Numbered from the stretch's first letter, positions 25,216 through 34,614 are shown. The stretch is 64,000 nt of DNA from Candidatus Binatia bacterium (GCA_029243485.1 JAQWRY010000032.1:1-64000), one strand, 5' to 3'. Notes: generated by a model from the letters alone, not told the origin. Numbers and translations are program-made.

Positions 25216-25349
25216 GATCCTGGCTGGAAAGGTTCCCGAAAAACCGCGCGTCTGGGCAGAGGCCACGCGTCGATGCGAGCCCTCTTGCGGCTGGGGAATT
25301 CCGCGCTAGCGTCTGTGGCTTGGCGACACACAGCGAGGGGGCGACCAGC

Positions 25350-26306
25350 ATGCGAATCGGGTTCATCGGTCTTGGCAACATCGGTGGCAAACTCGCCGGC
25401 AGCCTGCTGCGGAACGGGTTTGACCTGGTCGTTCGGGATCTGGACGAGTCCGCGGCCCGACCCCTCCTGGATGGGGGCGCCGGGTGGGGGGCGTCTCCGC
25501 GGCAGATGGCCGATTGGGCGGACCTCGTCATCACCTGTCTGCCGAATCCCGCCGCGTCCGCAGCGGTTCTGGAATCCGAGGATGGAATCCTTGCCGGTCT
25601 CAGCGGTGGGAAACTGTGGGCCGAGATGTCGACGACCGACGAGGCCGAGGTAAAGCGCCTTGGTGCGTTGGTCGAAGCGACTGGCGCGAAGCCCATCGAC
25701 TGTCCGGTCTCAGGTGGCTGTCATCGGGCGGCGAGCGGTAACATCTCGATCTTCGCCGGCTGCGACCGCGGAGTTTTCGAACGGGCGTTGCCGGCTCTCC
25801 AGGTGATGGGGCGCCGAATCTTGCACACCGGCGAGTTGGGCTCGGCCTCGGTGCTGAAGGTCGTGACGAATTATCTCGCGACGGCGAACCTCGTGTCGTT
25901 GTGCGAGGCGCTGACTACTGCGAAGCAGGCAGGGATGGATCTGAACACGACGTACGAGGCGATCCGCATCTCGTCGGGGAACTCGTTCGTTCACGAGACC
26001 GAGAGTCAGGTGATTCTGAACGGCAGCCGCGACATCAATGTCACGATGGATCTCGTCGTGAAGGACATGGGTCTCTTCAGCGCGGTCGCCGAGCGTGCGG
26101 GCGTTCCGCTGGAGTTGGCGCCGGTGCTGCTCGACATCTTCAACGACGGCACCGAGCGCTACGGTGCGCGGGAACTCTCGCCGAACATCATCAAGCGACT
26201 CGAGGACGGCTGCGGAGCCGAGATCGTCGCTGCCGGATTCCCTGAGGAGATGGTAGACGAGGACCCGGAAGTGCGGGGGTACGAAGTGCGACCGAAGGGC
26301 CGCTGA
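25350..26306 (+). CDS. NAD(P)-dependent 3-hydroxyisobutyrate-dehydrogenase-like enzyme
   Basis: 318 residues of the beta-hydroxyacid dehydrogenase family. The N-terminus is MRIGFIGLGNIGGKLAGSLL (NAD(P) loop); DCPVSGGCHRAASGN is the substrate-binding signature, and the catalytic Lys lies in VLKVVTNYLATANLVSLCEA. The ATG at 25350 is preferred because a GAGGGGG ribosome-binding site precedes it and the Rossmann loop is at the N-terminus. The family oxidises hydroxyacids or reduces semialdehydes. It converges with an HSL-type esterase gene. Confidence 0.92.
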   Translation: MRIGFIGLGNIGGKLAGSLLRNGFDLVVRDLDESAARPLLDGGAGWGASPRQMADWADLVITCLPNPAASAAVLESEDGILAGLSGGKLWAEMSTTDEAEVKRLGALVEATGAKPIDCPVSGGCHRAASGNISIFAGCDRGVFERALPALQVMGRRILHTGELGSASVLKVVTNYLATANLVSLCEALTTAKQAGMDLNTTYEAIRISSGNSFVHETESQVILNGSRDINVTMDLVVKDMGLFSAVAERAGVPLELAPVLLDIFNDGTERYGARELSPNIIKRLEDGCGAEIVAAGFPEEMVDEDPEVRGYEVRPKGR

Positions 26307-26315
26307 GCCGGCCCG

Positions 26316-27257
26316 CTAGGTCGAGAGCCCGAACGCCCGCGCCAGAACCGCCGTCATCTCGCCGCCCGCGCGCTGCGACACGGCCGCGGTCTGAATCACC
26401 GCCGAGCCGTGAAAGGTGCCTGGATACTGGTGCAGTTCTACCGAGACGCCCGCTTGCAGGAGGCGCTGGGCGTACTGGATCCCCTCGTCACGCAACGGAT
26501 CGAACTCCATCGTCGACACGAATGCCGGGGGCAGGCCGGAGAGATCCGTGGCGCGCCCGGGGGCTGCGTAAGGCGATACGTCTCCGGGGTTCTCGCCGAG
26601 GTAGTAGCGCCAGCTCAGCGCTGCGTTCGGGCGATTCCACATCGGTGTGTCGGTGAACTGCTGCATCGAAACGGTTTCGAGTCGGTCGTCGATCACGGGG
26701 ATGTTAAGGAGCTGGAAGCACAGTCGCGGCCCCTTGCGATCCCGCGCGGCGAGCGCGACCGCGGCGGCGAGCGCACCTCCTGCGCTGCCTCCCATGACGG
26801 CGACTCGCGACGGGTCGACCCCGAGCGCATCGAAGTTCTCCGCCACCCAGAGCAGACCGGCGTAGCAATCCTCGAAGCCGGCGGGGAAGGGATGCTCGGG
26901 TGCGAGCCGGTATCCGACGGAGACGACGACGGCCTCGAGGTCCGCACAAACACGAAGAGCTCCTTCGTGCTCGGCGTCGATGCTGCCGACGCAGAAGCCA
27001 CCACCGTGGATGTACAGAACGCCGGGTCGGCCATCGCCGCTTTTGGGCCGGTACACGCGTACCCGGATCTCGGGATCGCCCGCTGGTCCGGGGACCAAAC
27101 GGTCCTCCCAGGCGACGTGCTCCGGCGGATCGGTGCGCGGCATGGCGCCCAGAAGTTCGACGAGGTTGGCGCGTGCCTTCGCGACGTCTTCGATCCCGAG
27201 CTTCGGCAGCAGAGGGACGAGCGGGGCGAGTTCGGGGTCGTAGTTGCGGTCTGTCAT
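26316..27257 (-). CDS. Alpha/beta hydrolase of the hormone-sensitive-lipase type
   Basis: 313 residues. HGGGFCVGS near 84 is the oxyanion-hole motif of the HSL family; VMGGSAGGALAA near 155-160 holds the nucleophile Ser158; STMEFDPLRDEG and YPGTFHGSAV hold the acid and histidine. No signal peptide, so it is a cytoplasmic esterase, likely for short acyl esters or lactones. The start at 27257 gives MTDRNYDPELAP. The gene ends 9 bp past the neighbouring dehydrogenase stop, on the opposite strand. Confidence 0.93.
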   Translation of the reverse strand: MTDRNYDPELAPLVPLLPKLGIEDVAKARANLVELLGAMPRTDPPEHVAWEDRLVPGPAGDPEIRVRVYRPKSGDGRPGVLYIHGGGFCVGSIDAEHEGALRVCADLEAVVVSVGYRLAPEHPFPAGFEDCYAGLLWVAENFDALGVDPSRVAVMGGSAGGALAAAVALAARDRKGPRLCFQLLNIPVIDDRLETVSMQQFTDTPMWNRPNAALSWRYYLGENPGDVSPYAAPGRATDLSGLPPAFVSTMEFDPLRDEGIQYAQRLLQAGVSVELHQYPGTFHGSAVIQTAAVSQRAGGEMTAVLARAFGLST

Positions 27258-27291
27258 GGCGCCGCGAAGCTGGCGAAGATATCGGGGAACG

Positions 27292-29076
27292 TCAAGGTGC
27301 CGGCGATGGCTCGGCGGCAGGGGCGTCGGAAGGCGACCGGTCGACGGACTCGCTCGGGCCGGCGATCGTCTCGTAGAAGGCCACGCTCTCTTCGATCTCC
27401 TCGAACAGAGTTCCTGCATTCCAGAGGACCTGGCGGCCGTCGAAGCCCAGCAGGATCGGGGAGACCTTCTTCGGCTTTTGGTAGCCTGCGATCAGCGCCG
27501 CTTCGAGCTTCTCGAGCAGCTCCAAGCTTGCCGCGGCCGCGCTTCGAGCGGCCGGGGTATCGGGTTTCTCCTGGGGGCGGTGGCGAAGATAGATGGGTGC
27601 CGTGTGCGCGATCGAACGAAGCGGCTTGCCAAATTCCGGATCGTCTCGCAGCTTTCTCCCCTCTGTTCGAGCGGCCAGCCACCCGGAAGAAGTGATCGAG
27701 ACGGTGGCCTCGAGGACGAGGCGGCCGGGGCCAGCGAGCTTGCTCTGCGTCGCGACGACCTGGCCGTCGTGCAGGATCTCCGCGGCATCCACGGCGTCGC
27801 GATCGGGGTCGAACTCGACGACGAAGGAGAGGGCTACGGGCAGCGGAGTATCGAATTCGATCGTGTCGCCGATCTGCGAATTGCCGGCCCGAAACTCGAG
27901 CATGGGACCGTTGGTCACGAACGTTCGCCCGCGGCGAATGCCCTCGAGCCACGAGGCCTCGCTGAGGGCGCCATCGACCCGGGTGTAGAAGCGGTTCCGT
28001 CCGGGTGCTCCCCACGGGATGCAGGGATAGTCGGCTCCGGCGGTTGCGCTCAACCGGGCACCGAGGTTCAGGCCTCGGTAGTACGGCTCGAGGATCGTGG
28101 CATCGCGCTGGAGGAGTTCGACGAACTCGAGATTTCCTTCCGGCAGGTCGAGAGCGAACCCGGGCCCGACACCCCAGTGGGCGTACCCATTGATCGCGTT
28201 CTGTCGTTCCGCCTCACGCCAGTATTCGCTGTAGATCAGATACCGCTTCGGAAAGTCGATGTAGTTGCCCGCGCCGAGGATGATGCCATGCCCGAGCAGC
28301 CATGTGCGCGGATTCTCTTGCCCGGAGACCAGAAGCCGTCGGCCTTTGAGGAACGTGCCGTCCTTCCCGAAGGCGTACTGCGGAGCGGACACGAGCCCCT
28401 TGTAGCTGCCCATCTCGAGGAGACAGGCGACGTTCAGGTCTTCGGCTTCGAACCACCGAACGAGGAACTCGTTCGCGTGCGCCGAGGTCCGTGTGATGTG
28501 GAGGTGATCGTCGGCGCTGAACCAGCCGCGCTTCGCCATGTCGGTCCAGCGCTCGACTGTCAGGGCGAGCTCTTCGGTCTTCCCCGCACCGATCTCCACC
28601 GTCGTCGATGCAATGCGGTACTCGGGTCCCTTCTGCGCGACGACCTCGTACTTGCCGGGCTTCAGCTGAAGTTCGACGCCGTTCTCGAGGGCGTAGAAGT
28701 GCATGCTCGAGGTCGGCGTGTATGGCAGGACGATTGATCGCGGGAACTGCTCGTCCGACGAGAGCTCGTTCCACCACGGAACCGCTTTTGCGCGGCTGCA
28801 CTCTCCGGGGGCAGGAAGCGCATCGCTCGGGACATGTGAGTCACCGGAAGCGTCCAGGACTTCCAATCGGGCCGGCGAGGGGGCGCCCGACTCGCCGTCG
28901 GTGATGAAGATTCGCAGGGTGCCTTTCGCGGGCGGGGCGTCGTCGGCCGCGTGGCTCAGCGAGGTGGGTGCGACCAGGGCCGCCAAGAGTAGGCCGACGA
29001 GAATCGGTTTGATCGAACGGGCCTCCACGAAGGTCCTAGCGGTACCAAAGAGTGCGCGGTGCGGCCAAGTACGCAT
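27292..29076 (-). CDS. CehA/McbA-like periplasmic metallohydrolase (PHP-type)
   Basis: About 594 residues from the ATG at 29076; a GTG at 29029 is another start that would begin just before the signal peptide (SIKPILVGLLLAALVAPTSLSHA). The N-terminal domain is a beta-sandwich (GTLRIFITDGESGAPSPARL). RGWFSADDHLHITRTSAHAN is the PHP-type metal site (HxH) seen in CehA/McbA carbaryl hydrolases. Later blocks include SATAGADYPCIPWG and GRTFVTNGPMLEF. The C-terminus (from about residue 510) is a helical tail. It is probably a secreted metal hydrolase of unknown substrate. It is divergent from a lipoprotein gene with 75 bp between starts. Confidence 0.8.
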   Translation of the reverse strand: MRTWPHRALFGTARTFVEARSIKPILVGLLLAALVAPTSLSHAADDAPPAKGTLRIFITDGESGAPSPARLEVLDASGDSHVPSDALPAPGECSRAKAVPWWNELSSDEQFPRSIVLPYTPTSSMHFYALENGVELQLKPGKYEVVAQKGPEYRIASTTVEIGAGKTEELALTVERWTDMAKRGWFSADDHLHITRTSAHANEFLVRWFEAEDLNVACLLEMGSYKGLVSAPQYAFGKDGTFLKGRRLLVSGQENPRTWLLGHGIILGAGNYIDFPKRYLIYSEYWREAERQNAINGYAHWGVGPGFALDLPEGNLEFVELLQRDATILEPYYRGLNLGARLSATAGADYPCIPWGAPGRNRFYTRVDGALSEASWLEGIRRGRTFVTNGPMLEFRAGNSQIGDTIEFDTPLPVALSFVVEFDPDRDAVDAAEILHDGQVVATQSKLAGPGRLVLEATVSITSSGWLAARTEGRKLRDDPEFGKPLRSIAHTAPIYLRHRPQEKPDTPAARSAAAASLELLEKLEAALIAGYQKPKKVSPILLGFDGRQVLWNAGTLFEEIEESVAFYETIAGPSESVDRSPSDAPAAEPSPAP

Positions 29077-29151
29077 TCGTCGATCTCCGGACGTTGTGGG
29101 GGGCGTCAATCGACTTGCACTCGGCGAGCGAAGGCTGAAGGATCGGTCGGT

Positions 29152-30282
29152 ATGGCCGTCGCTCGCCGTCGTGCGCGAAACTTCCTTTGGGCCCTCGCTA
29201 CGGTTGCGTTCGTCAGCTGCGCGACGCCGCCCGAGCAGGCGCCTCAGACGGAGCCGGGTCGGTCCGCGCGGATTGCCGCGCCGGAGACGCGCGGTTTCGT
29301 CGTGTCGAAGTTGAGTGGGATTCCGCCGGTCGGGGACGCCGGATGCCCTGATGGCCTCAACCGAACGGAACGGCAGCAGTACGGCATCGAGGCGGGAGAG
29401 CTCGAGGCGAAGATCGACGAGCTCGGTCGCGTCGCAGCCGAGAAGCTCTTGTACCCGCCCGACACGTGTCGGGACCCCGAGCGGCACGCGGATCCGGGCT
29501 TCCGAACGTTCGACGAGCCGGCCGCGGTCGCGGGACTCGATCTCGACGGGAAGACTTCGCGCAAGTCGGACTCCGCCGGATGCGCGCACGACGACTTCGT
29601 TGGGCCGAACGGGGAGAGCGGAATCGACAACCAGTACTGGCGCCTCGTCGGCTGTGTGGCGGGCTACCGCCCGGGGGGGCTCATCGACCGGGCCTTCGAG
29701 AACAACAACTACGTGCGCGAGGGCTTCCCAATCCTGTTGGAAGTCGACGGCGTCGACGATCCGAAGAACGACGACGCGGTGTCGGTCCGCTTCTTGTCGA
29801 GTCGCGACGCGGTATCTCTCGATGGGGTCGGGCATGTGACGCAAGGCACGAGCCTCGGCGTTCTCGACGAGCCGAAGTTCTGGAGCGACTTCGCGCCCGG
29901 ACGGATCGAGAACGGAGTGCTGACCACCGAGCCGGTCGACGTCCTCCTGCGGTTCAAGCAGCAGGTCATCGACGGTGATGTGTACTACCGCGACACGAGG
30001 CTCCGCGCCGAACTGCTCCCCGACGGCCGCCTGCGCGGGGTGCTCGGCTTCTATCGCGATACGGGCCGCCTGTTTGCCCACATGAACGATCACTACATCG
30101 GGCAGTACCACACGGGGCGGAGTGCCTCGGATGCGCGTGGATATATCTGCGGCGGGATGCACTACGCGCTGGAGCGACTCGCCGACGGTCACCCTGACCC
30201 GGTTACCGGGCGCTGTACGTCGGTTTCCGCGGCCCTGGAGTTCGAGGCCGTCCCGGCATTTCTCATCCACCCGGAGTCCTGA
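29152..30282 (+). CDS. Lipoprotein of unknown function
   Basis: 376 residues with signal FLWALATVAFVSC (lipobox VSC). The mature protein contains SKLSGIPPVGDAGCPDGLNR, CAHDDFVGPNGESGIDNQYW, an acidic GVDDPKNDDAVSVRF block, and ends with YICGGMHYALERLADGHPDP. Conserved Cys pairs hint at disulfides or a metal site. Homologues occur as hypothetical proteins in other Proteobacteria; no function is known to me. It is followed by a small secreted protein and a HAD gene on the same strand. Confidence 0.75.
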   Translation: MAVARRRARNFLWALATVAFVSCATPPEQAPQTEPGRSARIAAPETRGFVVSKLSGIPPVGDAGCPDGLNRTERQQYGIEAGELEAKIDELGRVAAEKLLYPPDTCRDPERHADPGFRTFDEPAAVAGLDLDGKTSRKSDSAGCAHDDFVGPNGESGIDNQYWRLVGCVAGYRPGGLIDRAFENNNYVREGFPILLEVDGVDDPKNDDAVSVRFLSSRDAVSLDGVGHVTQGTSLGVLDEPKFWSDFAPGRIENGVLTTEPVDVLLRFKQQVIDGDVYYRDTRLRAELLPDGRLRGVLGFYRDTGRLFAHMNDHYIGQYHTGRSASDARGYICGGMHYALERLADGHPDPVTGRCTSVSAALEFEAVPAFLIHPES

Positions 30283-30353
30283 GTCGGGTCCGCGCGGTGC
30301 GTCTCCGGGCCGCGACCGTTGAACATCGGTGCGCGGCTCGGCATCGTCGGGGG

Positions 30354-30911
30354 ATGCGCGTGTCGATCTCGGTTTCGCTTCTTGGTCCCCTTTTCGCCTT
30401 GGTTTCGGTTCTGTCGGCCGTCGGCCTTTCGCACGCGGAGCCCGAAGCGCCCTGGATCACGGTTTCACCGCCGGACGAGCCCTTCTCCGTCCAGATGCCC
30501 GGCAAGCCCGACCGAAAGACCGCGCTTACGGACACGATCGTCGGCGACCTGACCCGGGTGACGTTCGCCTTCGACGAGGGTGGCATGGAGCTCGTCGTCA
30601 CTCGCATCGACCTGCCGGGGGTCGCGACGTTCTTCATGTCGGACGAGTCTCTGTACCAGAACGTGCGCGAGGGATTCCTCAAGGGCAGCGACAAGACGGA
30701 GACGTCGTACGGCGAGGCTGAGCGAGCCGGCTGGGAGGGGAGGCGCCTCGAGTTCACCCGGCGGGGCGGCGGCCCGGAGAGGGAAGTGCGCGCTGAGTTC
30801 TTCCTGGTGGGCGATCGCATGGTGACCTTCATGGCAGTCACGCCGGCGGGCAAATCGCTCTCCGGCCTGAATCGCTTTCTCGAGTCGATCTCGTTCAAGG
30901 AGGTCGAGTGA
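30354..30911 (+). CDS. Small secreted protein, unknown function
   Basis: 185 residues with a Sec signal (LLGPLFALVSVLSAVGLSHA). The mature part begins PWITVSPPDEPFSVQMPGKP, a segment common in periplasmic proteins with a PsbP/MOG-like fold, and includes EREVRAEFFLVGDRMVTFMA. The ATG at 30354 is chosen for the signal. Its TGA overlaps the GTG of the HAD gene, so the two are coupled. Confidence 0.7.
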   Translation: MRVSISVSLLGPLFALVSVLSAVGLSHAEPEAPWITVSPPDEPFSVQMPGKPDRKTALTDTIVGDLTRVTFAFDEGGMELVVTRIDLPGVATFFMSDESLYQNVREGFLKGSDKTETSYGEAERAGWEGRRLEFTRRGGGPEREVRAEFFLVGDRMVTFMAVTPAGKSLSGLNRFLESISFKEVE

Positions 30912-31570
30912 GTTCCGCAGCAGCGCTCTCGCGCGTCGAAGGCATCCTCTGGGATAACGACGGCGTCCTCGTTGATACCGAGCCGCTCTACCTTCGTGCG
31001 AACCAGGAGATTCTCGCGGGCGTCGGCGTGACGCTCACCGAGGCGCTCTTCCAGGACATCAGCTTGCGTCAGGGGGGAAGCGTATTCGTCCTCGCGGAAG
31101 AGAAGGGGCTCGACGGCGCCGAGATCGAATCCCTTCGGTCCGAACGCGACGTTCGATACGCGGAGCTGATCGACACGGGGGTCAGGGTTCTGCCCGGGGT
31201 GCGCCCGAGCCTGCAGGCGCTGCACGGTCGCCTGCCCATGGGGATCGTCACCAGTTCGCAGCGCACGCACTTCGATCGCATCCATCGGTCTACAGAGCTC
31301 TTGGCGTACTTCGACTTCGTGCTCGCGAACGGTGACTACGACCGTCACAAACCCCACCCCGATCCGTACCTGGCCGGAGCTGCGCGTCTCGGTCTCGCCC
31401 CGGATCGCTGTCTCGCGATCGAGGACACAGAGCGAGGGCTCCGCGCGGCTACGGCTGCGGGGATGCCTTGTCTCGTCATCCCGCGTCCGCTGTCGCGCGA
31501 TGCCGACTTCGCTTCGGCGCATGAGGTGTTGGCGTCCGCGGCGGACGTCGTCCGCGCGCTCGGAGGCTGA
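30908..31570 (+). CDS. HAD-superfamily hydrolase (beta-phosphoglucomutase/CbbY-like)
   Basis: 220 residues. Motif I is ILWDNDGVLVDTEPLY (nucleophile Asp in DNDG), motif II is IVTSSQRTH, motif III is NGDYDRHKPHPDPYL with Lys, and motif IV is LAIEDTERGLRAATAAGM. The helical cap between motifs I and II fits subfamily IA. It acts on phosphorylated sugars or related esters in the cytoplasm; the substrate is unknown. GTG start coupled to the upstream stop (GTGA). Confidence 0.93.
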   Translation: MSSAAALSRVEGILWDNDGVLVDTEPLYLRANQEILAGVGVTLTEALFQDISLRQGGSVFVLAEEKGLDGAEIESLRSERDVRYAELIDTGVRVLPGVRPSLQALHGRLPMGIVTSSQRTHFDRIHRSTELLAYFDFVLANGDYDRHKPHPDPYLAGAARLGLAPDRCLAIEDTERGLRAATAAGMPCLVIPRPLSRDADFASAHEVLASAADVVRALGG

Positions 31571-31574
31571 GCCC

Positions 31575-32333
31575 TCAGACGATCGCGGTGCTCTGTGGGA
31601 CGGTCTTCCAGAACTCCGGGTCGTGACCGAAATAGATGCGCGCCCCGCGTGCCTGCAAATCCCGCAGGCGGTGCATCGAGGCGAGCATCTGTTCGCTGTC
31701 GTGGACGACCTGAGGAATCAGCAGCTCCTCGAGAGATTGTCGCAGGTAGCACGCGTCGCCGGTCAGGAGGACATCGCCGGAGTCGAGGCGGACCCGGAGC
31801 GATTGGTGTCCCGGTGTGTGGCCCCAGGTGGGGACGCACACGATGCTGCCGTCGCCGAAGAGGTCGTGCTCGCCGTCGAGCGTGAGGACGTCGTGGCCGT
31901 GGTCCCAGTCGGCGGCGGCCAGGCCGTTGCCGGCACTCAGGTCGGGATCGCGCGCGGCGTTCCACTCGCGTTCCTGGACGACCCACCTCGCGTTCGGCAG
32001 CAGCTGGTTGCCGCCGGCATGGTCGAAGTGAAGGTGGGAGTTCACCAGGAACTCGACCCGATCCGGCGCGATCTGCAGGGCCTCGAGCCGCGCGCCGACT
32101 TCCTCGCCCGCCGAAAAGTCGACCTGAAAGATCTTCGACAGAAAACCCAGGCGCTCCGCGGGGTCGGTTTGGACGTGCGGATGCATTCCCGTGTCGAAGA
32201 CAACGCGCCCCTTGGGGTGCTCGACGAGATAGCTGGGAACGGGCACGCGGATCCGGCCGGTCCCCTCGGGCACGAAGAGGTCGAGGTTTCCCTCGAGCCA
32301 GCCGCAGGTGAAGGCAAAGAGTCGGACGGACAC
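31575..32333 (-). CDS. Metallo-beta-lactamase-fold hydrolase, AHL-lactonase-like
   Basis: 252 residues. FLVNSHLHFDHAGGNQ is the HxHxDH metal motif at 100-105, PTWGHTPGHQSLR gives the next His, LLTGDACY the bridging Asp193, and IYFGHDPEFW the last His. N-terminal block SYLVEHPKGRVVFDTGMHP matches N-acyl-homoserine lactonases. It could quench quorum signals or open other lactones; no luxI/luxR lies nearby. It converges with the HAD gene. Confidence 0.9.
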   Translation of the reverse strand: MSVRLFAFTCGWLEGNLDLFVPEGTGRIRVPVPSYLVEHPKGRVVFDTGMHPHVQTDPAERLGFLSKIFQVDFSAGEEVGARLEALQIAPDRVEFLVNSHLHFDHAGGNQLLPNARWVVQEREWNAARDPDLSAGNGLAAADWDHGHDVLTLDGEHDLFGDGSIVCVPTWGHTPGHQSLRVRLDSGDVLLTGDACYLRQSLEELLIPQVVHDSEQMLASMHRLRDLQARGARIYFGHDPEFWKTVPQSTAIV

Positions 32334-32410
32334 AGCGCGACGCTACGGTGTTTCGGGTGCGCGCGGCAACTCCTCGACAAGTGCCGCGGACTCCCCTAGC
32401 TCTGAGGCCG

Positions 32411-32599
32411 ATGTCAACGAGCCTTCTCTTGCGCGCCGGGTTGGCCGTGTTCGCGGCCGGCGTCGGCGTGTACTATTTCGGCGGTGAAGAGTACCGCGTG
32501 CCGGCGGTCGTCATCCAGGTCGGCGGAGCTCTTCTCCTGTTTGTGAATGCGGCGCGCCAACGCCGTGAGGTCGCAGAGTCGGACGAGCCCGACGGCTGA
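32411..32599 (+). CDS. Small two-helix membrane protein
   Basis: 62 residues with two hydrophobic stretches (AGLAVFAAGVGVYYFGG and PAVVIQVGGALLLFVNAA) and a charged C-terminus. No family is recognised. The start is the ATG at 32411. It lies divergently beside the lactonase-like gene. Confidence 0.55.
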   Translation: MSTSLLLRAGLAVFAAGVGVYYFGGEEYRVPAVVIQVGGALLLFVNAARQRREVAESDEPDG

Positions 32600-32614
32600 C
32601 GCCGTTGCCGCTTC

Positions 32615-33463
32615 TCAGGTCACGATTCGGTAGAGCACGGTTCCGCGTGCGCTGATTCGACCGTCCGCGGCGTTGCCGACTTCGACGTCGGACCAGAACA
32701 TCTCAGCGTCTCGCTGCACGCAGCGGCCGTACGCAACGAGGTCGCACCGTGGTGTCGGCCCGAGGTTCTGGAGTTGCATCGACGCGGTAGATGCTTTGTA
32801 GCGCCCTGGTCCGCTCTCGGCCCACGAGGCCATCGCGCCGGTCGTGTCGAGCAGGGCAAGGACTGCGCCCTCGTGGACGCCGCCGGTACGATCGGCGTTC
32901 GTTTCGAGCCACGGCATTACGAGTCGCGACGTTCCACCCTTCATGTGTTCCACCTGGATCCCGCGGTTGCCGATGAAGGGGATCATTCCGATGTGGGGGC
33001 CCATCGTTCCCGGATCCGACTCGCCGTGGTCGCCGTTCGACACGACGGTTTCGGTGGGCGCGGCGCCGAAGCGTCCGCGAACGGTGGAGACGGTACGCGC
33101 GATCGGTTTTCCCTCGGACGTCTTGAGGACGACCGAGACGAAGCACAGCTCCTTGCCGCGTCGAAGAAGCTCCGCCTCGGCGACCACGTCCTGCCCGATC
33201 GCGGCGGACAGGTAGCTCACCTGCATCTGCGCAGTGTGCCAGGGCCCGGACTCCGAGCCGAGTGCCGCCCGCGCGAGGACCTGGCCACCGATGGCGCCGA
33301 GAGAGGCGGCACACCCCCCGTGAAGAACCTTGCCGGGATTGGAGTTGTCGTCCTTGTAGGGCAGGGAGATTCGGGCGCTTTCGGCGCCGAGCTCGTCGAG
33401 TCGAGCGCCGAGGGCCTGGCCGTAAGGCGAGTCCTCGACCCAGCTTTTGATCTCTTGGTCCAC
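32615..33463 (-). CDS. Tandem hotdog acyl-CoA thioesterase (PaaI-like)
   Basis: 282 residues with two hotdog domains. The first (about 1-140) has NPGKVLHGGCAASLGAIGG, the PaaI-type HGG helix motif; the second (about 150-282) has GGVHEGAVLALLDTTGAMAS. Tandem copies usually form the active dimer interface within one chain. Such enzymes hydrolyse acyl- or aromatic-CoA esters. It lies 16 bp downstream of the alcohol dehydrogenase stop on the same strand, so the two are probably cotranscribed. Confidence 0.88.
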   Translation of the reverse strand: MDQEIKSWVEDSPYGQALGARLDELGAESARISLPYKDDNSNPGKVLHGGCAASLGAIGGQVLARAALGSESGPWHTAQMQVSYLSAAIGQDVVAEAELLRRGKELCFVSVVLKTSEGKPIARTVSTVRGRFGAAPTETVVSNGDHGESDPGTMGPHIGMIPFIGNRGIQVEHMKGGTSRLVMPWLETNADRTGGVHEGAVLALLDTTGAMASWAESGPGRYKASTASMQLQNLGPTPRCDLVAYGRCVQRDAEMFWSDVEVGNAADGRISARGTVLYRIVT

Positions 33464-33479
33464 AAAGACTCCTAGCTAG

Positions 33480-34577
33480 CTAGTGTTGCGGGATGAGGCA
33501 GGAGTGAATCGACTCGTCGCCGGGTACCTGTCGCGCGAGGGTGCGGATCGCGAGCTCGGCGTCGGCGAGTCCGAAGTCGTGCGTATGCATGGCCTCGACC
33601 GGGTACTTCTTCGATTCGAGGAGTCGGATGGCGTTCGCGTATCCCGTGCTCGTCACACCGATCGCGCCGTGGATCGACACCTCTTTCATGACGATCTTGT
33701 CGGAGATGAATCCGGGGATCTCCTTGAAGCCCTTCACTCCCGCGAGCACCACGGTGCCGCCCATGCGTACGTAGTCGAGTGATTCTGCGACGGGCTCGAC
33801 CGCGTAGGAGGACACGTCGACGACGACGTCGGCGCCGCGTCCGTTCGTGAGCTCGCGAATGCGATTGCGTGCGTTCTCGTTCTGCACGTCTACCGTCGCG
33901 TGCGCGCCGAACTTTCGCGCGATCTCAAGCTTCTGCGCATCGGCTTCGAGCCCGGTGACGATGATGTTGGCGGCTCCGGCTTCGCGGCAGGCGAGCACGC
34001 TGGCTAATCCGCGTTGGCCCGGACCGAGGATCACGACGGTGTCGCCGGGTTTGGTCTTCGGGATCTCGACTGCCCACCGAAAGCCGGCGCCGAGTGGGTT
34101 GAACATGACGGCCGTCGAGGCCGCTAGGTTCTTGTCGACCTTGTGCACGATGCAGTTCGGATCGAGGTACATGTATTGTGCGTACGAACCCCACAGGCCC
34201 GGTTCATCGGCAAGTGGGATGTAGGAGTAGATCCGGCGCGAGTCGCACAGGTGGTACGAGCCCTGAAGGCACGGGTTGCAGTGGCGGCACGACAGCATCG
34301 TCTCGACGGCGATCCGATCGCCGAGGTCGACGCCCCAGCGTTTCGCGGCGCGATCGCCGATGGCGGCGACGACACCGAGGGGCTCGTGGCCGGGAACGGC
34401 CGGCATCGGTGTTTTGAGAACGCCCTCGAACTGCTCGTAGTCGCTGCCACAGATGCCACAGGCCTCGATACGAACGAGCCCGGAGTCGTCGCTGATCTCG
34501 GGGATGGGCAGGTCCATCGGTTCGAGTTTGCGCTCGGCCGTCTGCACCATCGCAAAGCTGGTCTTCGGTAGCGTCAT
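33480..34577 (-). CDS. Zinc-dependent alcohol dehydrogenase
   Basis: 365-residue MDR-family dehydrogenase. ACGICGSDYEQF and GHEPLGVV form the catalytic zinc site; CRHCNPCLQGSYHLC (97-111) supplies the four structural-zinc Cys; VVILGPGQRGLASVLACREA is the NAD(P) loop. The start ATG at 34577 has a GGAGGA-like ribosome-binding site (GAGGAGCCC). It is divergent from a TetR gene, with a palindrome between the two, and probably cotranscribed with the thioesterase. Confidence 0.93.
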   Translation of the reverse strand: MTLPKTSFAMVQTAERKLEPMDLPIPEISDDSGLVRIEACGICGSDYEQFEGVLKTPMPAVPGHEPLGVVAAIGDRAAKRWGVDLGDRIAVETMLSCRHCNPCLQGSYHLCDSRRIYSYIPLADEPGLWGSYAQYMYLDPNCIVHKVDKNLAASTAVMFNPLGAGFRWAVEIPKTKPGDTVVILGPGQRGLASVLACREAGAANIIVTGLEADAQKLEIARKFGAHATVDVQNENARNRIRELTNGRGADVVVDVSSYAVEPVAESLDYVRMGGTVVLAGVKGFKEIPGFISDKIVMKEVSIHGAIGVTSTGYANAIRLLESKKYPVEAMHTHDFGLADAELAIRTLARQVPGDESIHSCLIPQH

Positions 34578-34600
34578 CGCGGGCTCCTCCGTCCAAAATC

Positions 34601-34614
34601 CAACATAAGTGTTG
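34601..34614. promoter_or_regulatory. Palindromic operator between adh and tetR
   Basis: CAACATAAGTGTTG: 5-bp arms CAACA/TGTTG around TAAG. It is centred in the 44-bp gap between two divergent starts, the usual position for a TetR-family operator that controls both its own gene and the adjacent enzyme. The symmetry is seen; the assignment to the neighbouring TetR is inferred. Confidence 0.6.

Noticed and set aside
27292-30270. A 992-codon minus-strand open frame
   Set aside because: Only the part from 29076 downward is a real gene (CehA-like). The upper third lies antisense to the lipoprotein gene at 29152-30282 and has shadow composition.
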